In this document: positions 44,135 through 56,898 of the stretch, piece by piece | Layout: each line of letters begins with the position of its first letter | How positions within the stretch are numbered: position 1 is the stretch's first letter | Assembly: GCF_002284565.1 (NCBI RefSeq) | Contig: NZ_NPKI01000015.1 | Span: 744,001-808,000, forward strand | DNA length: 64,000 bases | Direction of reading: 5' to 3' | Source: Mesorhizobium mediterraneum | GTDB lineage: Bacteria > Pseudomonadota > Alphaproteobacteria > Rhizobiales > Rhizobiaceae | Program-made: the position numbers and the translations under genes | Notes under the pieces: model-generated | Databases searched by the model: none | The model's input: the letters and a program-made list of their open reading frames with translations, nothing else | Told to the model about the DNA's origin: nothing

Positions 44135-45373
44135 TCAGTTTCGCCCGTTGAGGTGGCGCACCTTGCGCAGCTGCGGGAACAGCACCGCCCACAACCCGGC
44201 GACAATGACTGCGCCGACGCCGCCAATCACCACCGCGGGCACGGTGCCGATCAACGCCGCCATGGTGCCTGCGCGGAATTCGCCGAGCTCGTTGGAGGCG
44301 CCAACGAAGACCTGGTTGACGGCGTTGACGCGACCGCGCACCTGGTCCGGGGTCCACAGCTGGATCAGCGTCTCTCTGATATAGACGCTGAACATGTCGG
44401 TGGCGCCGAGCAAGGCGAGTGCTGCGATCGACAGCCAGGTGATAGTGGAGAGGCCGAACACCACGGTAAAGGTGCCGAACAGCGCGACGAAGCCGAGCAT
44501 CACTAGGCCGGCGTGGTTGCGGATCGGATGTCCGGCCAGCCAGATGGCAACGCAGATGGCGCCGATGCCCGGTGCCGAGCGCAACAGTCCGAGGCCCCAC
44601 GGGCCGAGTTCGAGGATGTCGCGCGCGTAGACCGGCAGCAGTGCTGTGGCGCCGGACAAAAGCACGGCGAACAGATCGAGCGAAATGGCGCCGAGCACGA
44701 TCTTCTCGCTCCAGATATAGCCGAAGCCGGCAAACAGGGTCTGCATCGTCGGCTTGTCGGTCTCGCTGCGCTGGGCTGGCTTCGGGATGGTGAAGATCAG
44801 CACCGCGGCGACAAACATCAGAACGGCAGCGGTGCCGTATGCTGCTTCGGCCGAAAGCCCGTAGAGCAGGCCGCCGGCGACGGGTCCAATGATGGTTGCC
44901 GTCTGCCAGGCTGACGAATTCCAGGCGATTGCGTTGCCAAAATCCTCTGGTGGCACGAGATTGGCGAACAGCGACGCTGCGGCCGGTCCGAAGAAGGCGC
45001 GCGCGATGCCGAACATGGCGAGCACGCCGAAGATCAAGCCCGGTCCGCTAAGGCCGCGCAGCGTCAGCAGCAGCAGAGCCAGCGCGCAGATCGCCTCCAG
45101 CAGGACCGTCAGCGCCATAATCAGACGGCGTCCGAAACGGTCGGCGACCACCCCGGTGACCAGCACCAGCAGCAGCGAAGGCAGGAACTGGACAATGCCG
45201 ACAAGCCCGAGATCGAACGGATCACGGGTCAGGTCATACACCTGCCAGCCGACGGCGACGGATACGATCTGGGTGGCGAATGTGGAGAGGAAGCGCGCCG
45301 CCCAATAGCTCAGGAAGGGTTTGTGGCGGAAGGCGGCATAGCGCTGGTCGGGTGATGTTTGTTCGGCTGTCAT
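44135..45373 (-). CDS. Major facilitator superfamily exporter (EntS/DHA3 type)
   Basis: A 412-residue, twelve-helix transporter. The loop 2-3 motif reads GVVADRFGRRLIMALTVLLE, and FGIARAFFGPAAASLFANLV and FGNAIAWNSSAWQTATIIGP are typical of the DHA3/EntS group, which exports siderophores, macrolides and similar molecules. It is convergent to the SnoaL-like gene; the 150 nt between them hold no gene I can support. The substrate is unknown. Confidence 0.88.
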   Translation of the reverse strand: MTAEQTSPDQRYAAFRHKPFLSYWAARFLSTFATQIVSVAVGWQVYDLTRDPFDLGLVGIVQFLPSLLLVLVTGVVADRFGRRLIMALTVLLEAICALALLLLTLRGLSGPGLIFGVLAMFGIARAFFGPAAASLFANLVPPEDFGNAIAWNSSAWQTATIIGPVAGGLLYGLSAEAAYGTAAVLMFVAAVLIFTIPKPAQRSETDKPTMQTLFAGFGYIWSEKIVLGAISLDLFAVLLSGATALLPVYARDILELGPWGLGLLRSAPGIGAICVAIWLAGHPIRNHAGLVMLGFVALFGTFTVVFGLSTITWLSIAALALLGATDMFSVYIRETLIQLWTPDQVRGRVNAVNQVFVGASNELGEFRAGTMAALIGTVPAVVIGGVGAVIVAGLWAVLFPQLRKVRHLNGRN

Positions 45374-45541
45374 TTGTGAATGGCCCCGGCGAGACTGTGT
45401 ATCGGCCGGCGGGGCTCTTCCACAATGGGCGCTGGTCCGACCACAGCGCTTTTTAGCGCAGTTCGGTGCGGGGCGCGCGCAAAAATCGGCTCTGGATCAA
45501 GGGTTTCCAGGTGAGATTGGCGAAATTCTTTTCGAAGGCGT

Positions 45542-45592
45542 CCTTCTCCCCGTCACTATACGGGGAGAAGTGCCCGGCAGGGCGATGAGGGC
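45542..45592. repeat. Solo arm of an R3-type palindromic element (R4)
   Basis: It matches the right arm of R3: CTTCTCCCCGTCACTATACG, GGGAGAAGTGCCCGGCAGGG, then CGATGAGGG. The facing left arm is absent. It lies in the 271-nt gap between the divergent MFS gene and the convergent end of the MucR gene; nothing else was seen in that gap. Confidence 0.7.
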
Positions 45593-45644
45593 AGCGCAAA
45601 CCTGAAGCGATCAGGGAGATGTCCGCCGGGCTTCGAACGGCGTG

Positions 45645-46133
45645 TCAGACCGTGGCCTTGGGCTTCCTGGTCTTCTTGACGGGCGCCGGCGGGGCGGCCT
45701 TACGGCCGAGGCCGATTGCCTTCGCCAGTTGCGAGCGCGAGGCCGCATAGTTGGGGGCAACCATCGGATAGTCGGCCGGCAAGCCCCATTTGGCGCGGTA
45801 GGCGTCCGGTGTCAGCCCGAAATGAACACCGATATGGCGCTTCAGGGATTTGAACTTCTTGCCGTCCTCAAGGCAGACGATGTAGTCCGGCGTTACCGAT
45901 TTCTTTGGGTTGACCGCGGGGATCAGCGGCGCTGCCACCGGAACGGCGGGTTGTCCGAGTCCACCTATCGACGCGCTGACGCTCGCGATGAGATCGCCGA
46001 GGCCGGAAGCGGGCAAGCGGTTCTTCTCGACGTAGGCGGACACGATGTGAGCGGTCAGCTCGAGAAGGTCGATGTCCTTGCGGGCCTTGTTGCTGTCGTC
46101 GGTCAATCTATTTTCTCCGTCCGTGGGGGTCAT
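45645..46133 (-). CDS. MucR/Ros-family regulator with CxxD zinc-finger variant
   Basis: A 162-residue DNA-binding protein of the Ros/MucR family, which silences AT-rich promoters and controls surface polysaccharides and virulence or symbiosis genes in rhizobia and Brucella. The finger region reads YIVCLEDGKKFKSLKRH then IGVHFGLTPDAY: C87, H100 and H104 are kept while the second Cys ligand is Asp90, as in several Mesorhizobium members. PADYPMVAPNYAASRSQLAK closes the domain. ATG 46133 follows AGGA. It lies downstream of the glucose genes on the same strand. Confidence 0.9.
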   Translation of the reverse strand: MTPTDGENRLTDDSNKARKDIDLLELTAHIVSAYVEKNRLPASGLGDLIASVSASIGGLGQPAVPVAAPLIPAVNPKKSVTPDYIVCLEDGKKFKSLKRHIGVHFGLTPDAYRAKWGLPADYPMVAPNYAASRSQLAKAIGLGRKAAPPAPVKKTRKPKATV

Positions 46134-46254
46134 AGAGTTCCTAGTCGGCAAATCTGCGTAACGCAATGACGCCGAGCCACGTCGCACATTATTTTGAATA
46201 ACAATACTAACGGCAGGGTCGGTTCAACAGGTCTGACCCTAAACCGCCATAATA

Positions 46255-46959
46255 TCAGATAATCAGGGATTTGTCGCGCCACAGTCGAAACCCACCTTCG
46301 AAGGCGCGTGTGTTGTCGCCGCGCCTGCAACCGGCAGGCAACTCGTCGAGTTCGTCGACATTGCCGCCGCCGATGACCACATAGTCAGGCTGCATGGCGG
46401 CGCGAAGCCGCTCGATGACGTCGAAGACGTGCTTGCGCCATTTCTTCCTGCCGCGCTTCTCCAGGCCGCGTTCGCCGACATAGTCCTCGAAACTGCGGCC
46501 CTTCTTGTAAGGAAGATGCGCGAGCTCCATCGGCTGGGCGACGTTGTCTACGATCATCGCAGCACCCAGGCCCGTTCCCAGACCCAGGAACAGCATGCGC
46601 CCACCCTCGTAGCTGCCGACAGCCTGCATCAACGCGTCGTTGATCACCTTCACCGGCTTGCCGAACTGCGCTGCGAAGTCGCATCCGACCCAGCCCTTTC
46701 CGAGATTGGCCGGGTCGGTCAGCGGCCGGTTGTGATGCACCGGGCCGGGATAACCCATCGAGACGACGTCGTAGGGCAAGCCATCGGCGAGTGCCTGCAC
46801 GGCCGCGATCATCTGCTGCGGCGTCAGCCCGGGTCCGGAATCGGCCTTGCGCTCCTCGCCGCCGGCGCTGGTAAGGATCTTGACATGGGAGCCGCCAATA
46901 TCGATCGCAAGCACGATCTTTTCGCTGTCCTGTGCCGGCTTTTTCGCCACCTTGGCCAT
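46255..46959 (-). CDS. ppgK: ROK-type glucokinase resembling polyphosphate glucokinase
   Basis: Phosphorylates glucose, in this subfamily with polyphosphate or ATP. The 234 residues show the phosphate loop VLAIDIGGSHVKILTS, the base FLGLGTGLGAAMIVD and MELAHLPYKKGRSFEDYVGE followed by LEKRGRKKWRKHV, which resembles the mycobacterial PpgK segment. The start at 46959 has GGAGAGG upstream. It follows zwf by 17 nt, so its product glucose-6-phosphate is the substrate of the next enzyme. Donor preference cannot be read from sequence. Confidence 0.85.
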   Translation of the reverse strand: MAKVAKKPAQDSEKIVLAIDIGGSHVKILTSAGGEERKADSGPGLTPQQMIAAVQALADGLPYDVVSMGYPGPVHHNRPLTDPANLGKGWVGCDFAAQFGKPVKVINDALMQAVGSYEGGRMLFLGLGTGLGAAMIVDNVAQPMELAHLPYKKGRSFEDYVGERGLEKRGRKKWRKHVFDVIERLRAAMQPDYVVIGGGNVDELDELPAGCRRGDNTRAFEGGFRLWRDKSLII

Positions 46960-46976
46960 TGCGTCGCCTCTCCAAT

Positions 46977-48353
46977 TCATTTCGCCGGATTGATCCAGCC
47001 GTTCGGCGGTCCAAACCCGGCCATCGCATCGGCAGGCCCCCATGTCCCCGGCTCATAAAGCGGGGGCGGCGTGGTGTCGCCAAGCACCGGGCCGACGATC
47101 CGCCAGGCAAGCTCGCTGGCGTCTTGGCGGGTGAACAACTGGCCGTTGCCGTTCATGGCATCGCCGATCAGGCGCTCATAGGGCGGCATGTCGTCCTTGC
47201 TGTCGTCGAGCGCGGTCAGCTCGACCTGCTCGCCGATCATGTCGTCACCGGCGGCCTTGCGCTGGGCGCCGATCGAGATCGCTACTTGCGGATCGATGCG
47301 GAAGCGCACGTGGTTGGCGTCGTCGGGCTTGATCGGGTCGAAGACGTCGAGCGGCGGCCGCTTCAGCCGCACGATTACCTCGGTGGCGTGCACCGGCATC
47401 GATTTGCCGGCGCGGATGAAGAAGGGCACGTCCTGCCAGCGCCATGTGTCGACGAAGAAACGCACCGCCGCGAAGGTCTCGACCGGCGAATTCGGCGCCA
47501 CCCCGGGCTCCTGGAGATAGCCTTTGAATTGGCCGCGCACGACATCGTCTTTGGTCAGTGTCCGGATTGCCCGCAGAACCTGCACCTTCTCGTCGATCAG
47601 ATCGTCAGCCGAGCGGCCAACGGGCGGTTCCATGGCGAGCAGCAACAGGATGTTGAGCAAATGGTTCTCGATGACGTCGCGGATGCAGCCGACCTCGTCG
47701 TAGAAGCGGCCGCGGCCTTCGACGCCGAAATCCTCGGCCATGGTGATCTGCACGCTTTCGACGAAATTGCGGTTCCAGATCGGCTCGAGAAAGGAATTGG
47801 CGAAGCGGAAATAGAGCAGGTTCTGGATCGCCTCCTTGCCGAGATAATGGTCGATGCGGAAGATCGACTGCTCATCGAATACCAGATGCAGCACCCGGTT
47901 CAGCCAGCGCGCCGATTGCAGATCGTGGCCGAAGGGCTTTTCCACCATCAGGCGCGCACCCTGGGCCGCACCCGACTGCTCCAGCCCCTGGATGACCGTC
48001 TCGAACATGGTCGGCGGAACCGCCAGATAGTGCAGGGGATGCTGCGCGGTCCCCAGCACGCTTTTCAGCTTCTCGAATGTCGCAGCGCCACGGTAGTCGC
48101 CGCTGACATAGCGAAGCAGCGAGGCGAGTTTCGCGAAGATTTTTTCGTCGACCTTGCCGGTCGCCTTGACGATGCCGTCGCGGGCTCGCGCCTGCAACTG
48201 CTGCAGGTCCCAGGCGTCGAAAGCGACGCCGATCACCGGCTCGGTGAGCGTTCCCTTGGCGACCATGGCGTAAAGTGCGGGGAAGATCTTCTTGTGGGCG
48301 AGATCGCCGGTTGCCCCGAAAAGCACCAGCGTATCGGACCGTTCCAGGCTCAT
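46977..48353 (-). CDS. zwf: Glucose-6-phosphate 1-dehydrogenase
   Basis: First enzyme of the oxidative pentose phosphate pathway; 458 residues. [20 protein letters not shown] is the coenzyme site, VEKPFGHD and [20 protein letters not shown] hold the catalytic His and the substrate Lys. The start at 48353 has GGGGGAG upstream. It follows gnd by 16 nt and precedes ppgK by 17 nt. It is a little shorter than the usual 480-490 residues, mainly at the ends. Confidence 0.95.
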   Translation of the reverse strand: MSLERSDTLVLFGATGDLAHKKIFPALYAMVAKGTLTEPVIGVAFDAWDLQQLQARARDGIVKATGKVDEKIFAKLASLLRYVSGDYRGAATFEKLKSVLGTAQHPLHYLAVPPTMFETVIQGLEQSGAAQGARLMVEKPFGHDLQSARWLNRVLHLVFDEQSIFRIDHYLGKEAIQNLLYFRFANSFLEPIWNRNFVESVQITMAEDFGVEGRGRFYDEVGCIRDVIENHLLNILLLLAMEPPVGRSADDLIDEKVQVLRAIRTLTKDDVVRGQFKGYLQEPGVAPNSPVETFAAVRFFVDTWRWQDVPFFIRAGKSMPVHATEVIVRLKRPPLDVFDPIKPDDANHVRFRIDPQVAISIGAQRKAAGDDMIGEQVELTALDDSKDDMPPYERLIGDAMNGNGQLFTRQDASELAWRIVGPVLGDTTPPPLYEPGTWGPADAMAGFGPPNGWINPAK

Positions 48354-48369
48354 GAGCGTGTCTCCCCCG

Positions 48370-49386
48370 TCACGAGCCGGCCTTCGGCTTTTCGACATGG
48401 CCGCCGAAAGCGTAACGCATGGCGGATAGCAGCTTGTCGGCGAACTCGGATTCGCCTTGCGAGGAGAAGCGGTCGAACAGGGCTGAGGACAGAACCGGCG
48501 CCGGCACGCCGGTGTCGATGGCTGCCTTCAGCGTCCAGCGGCCTTCGCCAGAATCCGAAACCCGGCCGCCGAACTGCGTCAGCCCCGAATCGGCCTTCAA
48601 CACGCCCGCCGTCAGATCGAGCAGCCAGGAGCCGATGACGCTGCCATGCCGCCAGACCTCGGCCACCTCAGCGATATCGATGTCGAACTGGTAATATTGG
48701 GGATTTTCCAATGGACTGGTTTCAGCATCGGCCGTCCGCTGCCGCTTGCCCGCATTGGCCGACTTCAAAATGTTCATGCCCTCGGCATAGGCGGCCATGA
48801 CGCCGTATTCGATGCCGTTGTGGACCATCTTGACGAAGTGGCCGGCGCCGCTTGGTCCGCAGTGGAGATAACCGAACGGGGCCGTTCCGGCATCCTTTCC
48901 CGGAGCAAGTGCCCCGGCATCGGTGCCCGGCGCCAGGGTCGCGAAGACCGGGTCGAGATGCTGGACCGCGCTGTCGGGGCCGCCGATCATTAGGCAATAG
49001 CCGCGCTCGAGGCCCCAGACGCCGCCGCTGGTGCCGACATCGACATAGCTCAGGCCTTTCAAGGCCAGACGCGCTGCATGGTCGACAGCCTCGTGATAAT
49101 AGGAATTGCCGCCATCGATGATGATGTCGCCCGGCTCCATCAATGCGGCCACCTGATCGACGATTCGGCCGGTGATCGCCGCCGGCAGCATCAGCCAGGC
49201 GCTGCGCGGCTTGGTCAGCTTGCCGACGAACTCCTCCATCGACGCCGCTCCGATCGCGCCTGCCGTCACAAGGGCTGCGACGCTGGCCGGGTTGATGTCG
49301 TAGACCACGCATTCGTGACCATCGCGCAGCAGGCGCCGCACCATATTGGCGCCCATCCTGCCCAGTCCCATCATTCCGATCTGCAT
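48370..49386 (-). CDS. gnd: 6-phosphogluconate dehydrogenase, short NAD-type
   Basis: Oxidative decarboxylation of 6-phosphogluconate to ribulose-5-phosphate. The 338-residue length is that of the short GndA/YqeC type, which is usually NAD-dependent, in contrast to the 470-residue enteric enzyme. Cofactor fold: [20 protein letters not shown]; catalytic blocks: [20 protein letters not shown] and [20 protein letters not shown] with Lys and Asn. It lies between the glucoamylase gene and zwf on the same strand. Confidence 0.94.
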   Translation of the reverse strand: MQIGMMGLGRMGANMVRRLLRDGHECVVYDINPASVAALVTAGAIGAASMEEFVGKLTKPRSAWLMLPAAITGRIVDQVAALMEPGDIIIDGGNSYYHEAVDHAARLALKGLSYVDVGTSGGVWGLERGYCLMIGGPDSAVQHLDPVFATLAPGTDAGALAPGKDAGTAPFGYLHCGPSGAGHFVKMVHNGIEYGVMAAYAEGMNILKSANAGKRQRTADAETSPLENPQYYQFDIDIAEVAEVWRHGSVIGSWLLDLTAGVLKADSGLTQFGGRVSDSGEGRWTLKAAIDTGVPAPVLSSALFDRFSSQGESEFADKLLSAMRYAFGGHVEKPKAGS

Positions 49387-49437
49387 GTTTCTCGTCCTGA
49401 TTCTTGAGGGATAGAAAACCTATTGGCTCTATTGTTG

Positions 49438-49485
49438 GAGCATGATCTTTTCCGAAAACCGGGTTCCACTTTTCGGGATCATGCT

Positions 49486-49486
<1 letters not shown>
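49438..49486. repeat. Rhizobial hairpin element E4
   Basis: GAGCATGATC and GATCATGCTC form a 10-bp outer stem; TCCGAAAA and TTTTCGGGA pair inside it. It lies between the glucoamylase and gnd genes and its last base touches the glucoamylase stop. It may attenuate read-through from glucoamylase into gnd. Confidence 0.75.
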
Positions 49487-51897
<2,411 letters not shown>

Positions 51898-52104
51898 TCG
51901 ATTTGGGCCTCCAGACCCTTCCCTAGCCCATGAACCAAAGGCTTTTCAATCATGCACCGCAAGTTGATCGCCAACTCTGCGCGGATTGCAGTTGACAGCT
52001 TGCGAGCCATCTGCATTTGTCTGACAATAGATAAAAAACAGGGACGCGAATTTAACAACCATCAGCAGTCAACAAAAGATCAGCAACTCAGGGAGGAGTA
52101 TGAC

Positions 52105-53118
52105 ATGAAGAAAATGCTCATTTTGGGGGCATTCGCGGCGATGCTCGCGTCAGGCACCGCACTGGCCGATACCAGCGACAAGAAGATCGCCTTCTCCAAC
52201 AATTATGCCGGCAATTCGTGGCGCCAGGCGATGCTCGACAGCTATGCCATCGTGACCAAGAAGGCGGTCGCGGACGGGGTGGTGGCAGCCGCGGACATCT
52301 TCACGACGGCCGACAAGGAGGTGCCGACCCAGGCGGCCCAAGTCCAGAACCTGATCCTGCAAGGCTATGACGCGATCGTCATCAACGCCGCCTCGCCGGA
52401 TGCGCTCAACGGCGCCGTCAAGCAGGCCTGCGATGCCGGCATTGTCGTCGTCTCCTTCGACGGCATTGTCACCGAGCCTTGCGCCTACCGCGTGGTCGTC
52501 GACTTCAAGGACATGGGCAAGCAGGAAGTCGAGCAGATGGCCAAGTTCCAGCCCAAGGGCGGCAATCTGCTGGAAATCCGCGGCCTTGCCGGCACGTCGA
52601 TCGATGACGCCATCCATGCCGGAATTCTGGAAGGCGTCGCCGCTCATCCCGAGTTCAAGATCGTCGGTTCGGTGACCGGCGACTGGGATCAGACCACAGC
52701 ACAGAAGGCGGTCGCGACGATCCTGCCGTCGCTGCCGGAAATCGTCGGCGTCGTCGATCAGGGCGGCGACGGCTATGGCGCGGCACAAGCCTTCGCCGCC
52801 GCCGGCAAGCCGCGCCCGACCATCATCATGGGCAATCGTCAGGACGAGCTGCAATGGTGGAAGGAACAAAAGGACAAGGACGGCTACCAGACCTGGTCGG
52901 CCTCCATCGCGCCGGGCGTATCGTCGCTGGCCTTCTGGGTAGCGCAGCAGGTGCTCGACGGCCGCACCGACATCCCGCATGATCTTTTGGTGCCATACCT
53001 CGCGTTCACCCAAGATGATTTCGAGGCCGCGCTGCCGAAAATCCCCAAGGGTGGTGTCGCCAGCCACGAATACACACAGGAAGACGCCATCGCGGCGATC
53101 AAAGCCAACATCAAGTGA
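52105..53118 (+). CDS. Sugar ABC transporter substrate-binding protein (RbsB-like)
   Basis: A periplasmic-binding-protein type 1 of 337 residues. Signal [20 protein letters not shown], cleaved after [43 protein letters not shown] and [20 protein letters not shown] show the ribose/xylose-binding layout. GGGAGGA precedes ATG 52105. It heads a four-gene importer operon. The 207-nt upstream gap is shared with the divergent glucoamylase gene and contains a TTGACA (51992) but no -10 that I would defend. Confidence 0.9.
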   Translation: MKKMLILGAFAAMLASGTALADTSDKKIAFSNNYAGNSWRQAMLDSYAIVTKKAVADGVVAAADIFTTADKEVPTQAAQVQNLILQGYDAIVINAASPDALNGAVKQACDAGIVVVSFDGIVTEPCAYRVVVDFKDMGKQEVEQMAKFQPKGGNLLEIRGLAGTSIDDAIHAGILEGVAAHPEFKIVGSVTGDWDQTTAQKAVATILPSLPEIVGVVDQGGDGYGAAQAFAAAGKPRPTIIMGNRQDELQWWKEQKDKDGYQTWSASIAPGVSSLAFWVAQQVLDGRTDIPHDLLVPYLAFTQDDFEAALPKIPKGGVASHEYTQEDAIAAIKANIK

Positions 53119-53167
53119 GCATGGCACATCCAATGCCGCACGCGTTGCCGACCGGATATCGCTAGGG

Positions 53168-54637
53168 ATGCCCGAGGCCGGCGCAGACATCATCCGGCTG
53201 GACGGCGCCGAAAAACATTTTGGCGCCGTCCGTGCCCTCGCCGGCGTCGATTTCCACGTCGGTGCCGGTGAATGCGTTGGTCTCGTCGGCCACAATGGTG
53301 CGGGCAAGTCGACGCTCATGCATATGGTGGCGGGCACGCTAGTGCCCGACAGCGGCCAGATCGCAGTGCGTGGCGGCATCGAGAACAATTATTCGGTGCC
53401 GCGCGCCCAACAGCTCGGCATACGCTGCGTGTTCCAGGAACTCTCGCTCTGCCCGAACCTCAGCGTTGCCGAGAACACGCGTATCAACCACCCGGCATTG
53501 CGCGGCCTCGGCTGGCGACGCAAGGCTGCCGATCTCATCACGGCCAAGCTCGACGAGATCTTCCCGGACCACAGCATCTCCGCCTCCGATATCGCCGGCG
53601 ACCTCTCCATCGGCAGGCGGCAGATGGTCGAGGTGGCGCGTGCCTTCACTGTGACGCAGGATCCGCTCGAACTGGTCATCCTCGACGAGCCGACATCGTC
53701 GCTCGACGCGCATACGGCCGGCCAGCTGCTGGCATTCGTCCGGCGCTTTGTCGCCGAAGGCAAGAGCTGCATCCTGATCTCGCATGTCCTTGGCGAGGTG
53801 CTCGGGAATGCCGACCGCATCGTGGTGATGCGCGACGGCAAGGTCGTTGCGTCAGATGCGGCAACGGCTTTCGATCGCGACAGGCTGGTGACGACCATGG
53901 GTGGGGCGGAAGCGCGTGAGAAGATCGCGGCCGAAATTGCGACCCAAAAGCCGGAGACCGGCCCGTTGCGGGTCCGGGCCCGCCCAGCGCGGCAGCAGGA
54001 CGGCAACGAGCTTGTCGCGCATGCGGGCGAGATCATCGGCCTTGCCGGGCTGGCCGGCCATGGGCAAACCGACCTGCTGCTGGCGATCTTCGCCGCTGCG
54101 GCGCGCTCTAAAACCGGCATAGAGGTCACCGCGCCGGTAGCGCTAGTGGCCGGTGACCGGCAGTCGGACGGGATTTTCCCGCAATGGTCGATTGCGCAAA
54201 ACATCGGCATCCGCTCGCTGAAGCGATTGCGCAACGGCCTGCTGATCTCGCCGCAGCGCGAAGCCGAGCTCGCCGACTTCTGGCGAGGGAAAATCGGCAT
54301 CCGCACTCCGGACATGAACAACAACATCTTCTCGCTGTCCGGCGGCAACCAGCAGAAGGCCTTGTTTGCCCGGGCGCTCGGCTCCGACGCGAAGATCGTG
54401 CTGATGGACGACCCGATGCGGGGGGTCGATATCGGCACCAAGCTCGAGGTCTACGACCTCGTGCGCGAAGAAGCTGGCCGCGGCCGCACCTTCCTCTGGT
54501 ACACCACGGAAACCGAAGAGCTCGACAATTGCCACCATATCTACGTCTTCAAGAACGGCCGGATCGTCGCCAATCTTGGGCGCGACGAGCTGACGGAGGA
54601 AAAGATCATCCAGTCCTCGTTCGGCGACGCGGCCTGA
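53168..54637 (+). CDS. Sugar ABC transporter ATPase, double NBD (RbsA-like)
   Basis: A 489-residue protein with two nucleotide-binding domains. The first has Walker [17 protein letters not shown], a modified signature [15 protein letters not shown] and Walker [15 protein letters not shown]. The second has the degenerate Walker [18 protein letters not shown] and the signature [18 protein letters not shown], as in RbsA/MglA. The second domain is somewhat short. ATG at 53168 lies 49 nt after the binding-protein stop; the next permease starts 1 nt after its stop. Confidence 0.9.
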   Translation: MPEAGADIIRLDGAEKHFGAVRALAGVDFHVGAGECVGLVGHNGAGKSTLMHMVAGTLVPDSGQIAVRGGIENNYSVPRAQQLGIRCVFQELSLCPNLSVAENTRINHPALRGLGWRRKAADLITAKLDEIFPDHSISASDIAGDLSIGRRQMVEVARAFTVTQDPLELVILDEPTSSLDAHTAGQLLAFVRRFVAEGKSCILISHVLGEVLGNADRIVVMRDGKVVASDAATAFDRDRLVTTMGGAEAREKIAAEIATQKPETGPLRVRARPARQQDGNELVAHAGEIIGLAGLAGHGQTDLLLAIFAAAARSKTGIEVTAPVALVAGDRQSDGIFPQWSIAQNIGIRSLKRLRNGLLISPQREAELADFWRGKIGIRTPDMNNNIFSLSGGNQQKALFARALGSDAKIVLMDDPMRGVDIGTKLEVYDLVREEAGRGRTFLWYTTETEELDNCHHIYVFKNGRIVANLGRDELTEEKIIQSSFGDAA

Positions 54638-54638
54638 G

Positions 54639-55619
54639 ATGACGGCAGCACCTGTCGAGACCGGCCTCAAAGGTTCCGCCGAGCGTGACAGGCTAGCGCG
54701 GGCGCGCCTGTTGCGCAGCCTGCTGCCGGCTTTATCGCTGGTGCTTGTGCTGCTGGCGATCGCGTGGCTCAACCCGCGCGCCATCAGCTATTTCGGCTTC
54801 AGCCTGATGCTCAATTTGGCGATCCCGATCGCCCTGGCGACGATCGCGCAGATGTTCGTCATCGCCGGCAACGAGCTCGACCTGTCGATCGGCACCTTCG
54901 TCGGTTTCGTCGGCTGCGTCACGGCGACGTGGCTGAAGGACGCGCCACTGGTCGGCATCTTGATCCTGCTCGGCTCGATCGGTGTCTACGCGCTGCTCGG
55001 CGCGCTGATCCATCTGCGCAACCTGCCTTCGATCGTGGTGACGCTCGGCATGAGTTTTGTCTGGCAGGGGCTCGCCATCCTCATCCTGCCGAAGCCCGGC
55101 GGCAAGGCGCCGGACTGGTTGCTGTCGCTCATGGCTTTCAAGCCGCCTTTCATTCCCTTTCCGATCATTGCCGCGCTGCTGATCGCGGCGGTCGTTTATT
55201 TCGGACTGATGCGCACCTCCTATGGCGTGATCCTGCGCGGATCGGGCGGCAATGCCGCGGCACTCAGCCGTGCCGGCTGGTCGCTGCTCAAGACCAAGAT
55301 CATCCTGTTTGCACTCGCCGGCCTGTTCGGAGTGCTGTCCGGCATGGCCTTGATCGGCATCACCACCTCGGCCGACGCCAATATCGGCAATGGCTACACG
55401 CTGCTTTCGATCGCCGGCGTCATCCTCGGTGGCGGCGAATTCGTCGGCGGCCGGGTGTCGCCGATCGGCGCGGTGATCGGCGCGCTGACGCTGGCGCTGG
55501 CCGCGTCGCCACTGCTGACCTTCATGCACATTCCGCCCGATTGGCAGGTGGCCGCCAATGGCGCCATCCTGATCATCGTGCTGGCGGCCCGGGTGCTGAT
55601 CAGCCGCAGGGAGAGGTGA
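54639..55619 (+). CDS. Sugar ABC transporter permease 1 (RbsC-like)
   Basis: A 326-residue membrane protein of the ribose/xylose permease family with about eight helices. NLAIPIALATIAQMFVIAGN then ELDLSIGTFVGFVG is the family signature; GGNAAALSRAGWSLLKTKII is the ATPase-contact loop. VILGGGEFVGGRVSPIGAVI closes. It pairs with the next gene to form a heterodimer channel. Confidence 0.92.
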   Translation: MTAAPVETGLKGSAERDRLARARLLRSLLPALSLVLVLLAIAWLNPRAISYFGFSLMLNLAIPIALATIAQMFVIAGNELDLSIGTFVGFVGCVTATWLKDAPLVGILILLGSIGVYALLGALIHLRNLPSIVVTLGMSFVWQGLAILILPKPGGKAPDWLLSLMAFKPPFIPFPIIAALLIAAVVYFGLMRTSYGVILRGSGGNAAALSRAGWSLLKTKIILFALAGLFGVLSGMALIGITTSADANIGNGYTLLSIAGVILGGGEFVGGRVSPIGAVIGALTLALAASPLLTFMHIPPDWQVAANGAILIIVLAARVLISRRER

Positions 55620-55622
55620 GCG

Positions 55623-56570
55623 ATGGCATCGTTGCGATTGCTGCTCGCCAAACCGTGGATCTGGTCCTTCATCGGCGCGCTGCTGGTGTGGTTGGCGACG
55701 ATTGCCTTCACCGGCGGATATGGCGGCGGCGGCATGATCACGGCAGCACTTTCGCTCGCCGTCTTCACCGTCATCGTCGGTGTCGGCCAGATGTTCGTCA
55801 TCACGCTCGGGCCGGGCAATGTCGACCTGTCGCTGCCGGCCAATATCGGCCTCGCCAGCGCCGTCGCCATGAAGGTGATGGACGGCAATGATGCGATGAT
55901 CGCCGTCGGGCTGCTGGCGGCGGTGGCCTGCGGCATGGCGGTCGGCGCGGCCAACTATCTCTTGATCTGGGCGCTGCGCATTCCGCCGATCATCGCCACA
56001 TTGTCGGCGAGCTTCATTATCCAGTCGATCGACATCAGCTATGGTCGCGGCTTGCAGATCAAGCCGCCGCCGGGCTTCGCCAGTTTTACCAACTGGCAGA
56101 TTCTGGGCATTCCGATCCTGGCGATCCTCACCGTGCTGTTCACCATCGGCGCTGCCATCGCGCTACAGCGCATGATCTATGGCCGCTCTGTGCTGGCGAT
56201 CGGCCAGAACATCCGCGCCGCGTGGTTTGCCGGCATCAATGTTGGCCGCATCCGCTTCCTCACCTACACGCTGTCGGGCGCGCTCGGCGGCCTCGACGGG
56301 GCGCTGCTTGCCGGCTATTTCCGCGGCGCCAATGTCGATATCGGCAACGAGTACCTGCTGGCCTCAATCGCCGTCGTCGTCATCGGCGGCACGTCGGTGG
56401 CCGGCGGCAAGGCCAATGTGCCGGGTGTCTGGGGCGCGGCGCTGTTCCTGGTCCTGCTCCTGACCATGCTCAACACGTTCGGCGTCAGCGCCGGCGTCCG
56501 GCTGCTGCTGACCGGACTGATCATCGTCGGCGTCATCACCGCCGCGGGCGGCCAGAAAGCGCTGCGCTAG
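55623..56570 (+). CDS. Sugar ABC transporter permease 2 (RbsC-like)
   Basis: A 315-residue paralogue of the preceding permease: VGVGQMFVITLGPGNVDLSL replaces the usual GGIDLS block, and IGQNIRAAWFAGINVGRIRF is the ATPase-contact loop. IAVVVIGGTSVAGGKANVPG is typical. It starts 3 nt after permease 1. A palindromic element (R5) lies 44 nt behind and may end the transcript. Confidence 0.92.
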   Translation: MASLRLLLAKPWIWSFIGALLVWLATIAFTGGYGGGGMITAALSLAVFTVIVGVGQMFVITLGPGNVDLSLPANIGLASAVAMKVMDGNDAMIAVGLLAAVACGMAVGAANYLLIWALRIPPIIATLSASFIIQSIDISYGRGLQIKPPPGFASFTNWQILGIPILAILTVLFTIGAAIALQRMIYGRSVLAIGQNIRAAWFAGINVGRIRFLTYTLSGALGGLDGALLAGYFRGANVDIGNEYLLASIAVVVIGGTSVAGGKANVPGVWGAALFLVLLLTMLNTFGVSAGVRLLLTGLIIVGVITAAGGQKALR

Positions 56571-56614
56571 TTCTTTCGCCAGGCGGTGCAGAATCTTTTG
56601 ATGCCGGCGGGACA

Positions 56615-56796
56615 GCGCCCCCCTCTGCCCTGCCGGGCATCTCCCCCACTTGGGGGGAGATTGCGCACACAGCCGCTTTCGCCAATCGCAAACGCCTCAG
56701 CAGTAAGAACGCCGACGTTGCAGGGCGAGCGGTGCGGGCGAAGCAGCCGACCTCCCCACTTGTGGGGGAGATGCCCGGCAGGGCAGAGGGGGGCGC
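56615..56796. repeat. Palindromic intergenic element R5 with perfect 32-nt terminal arms
   Basis: The arms at 56615-56646 and 56765-56796 are exact reverse complements, starting GCGCCCCCCTCTGCCCTGCC and ending GGGCATCTCCCC. They differ from the R2 arms at two positions, and both arms carry the matching change. The core is about 118 nt and has no gene. This element takes up most of the 328-nt gap between permease 2 and the fad gene. Confidence 0.85.
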
Positions 56797-56898
56797 GAAG
56801 GATCACCACAACAGCCTGGAGCCTTTCCGCGAAAACGGTTCCCATCCGGGCATCGGCCCTTTAAATCGTTCGGCGAACATCATTTTGCGAGAGGTTGC

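Noticed and set aside
46932..48638. A 568-codon plus-strand frame across ppgK, zwf and gnd
   Set aside because: It covers three well-recognised minus-strand genes and has no domain of its own.
51992..52030. Promoter of the sugar ABC operon from TTGACA at 51992
   Set aside because: No acceptable -10 element lies at 16-18 nt from it, so I did not list it as a feature.
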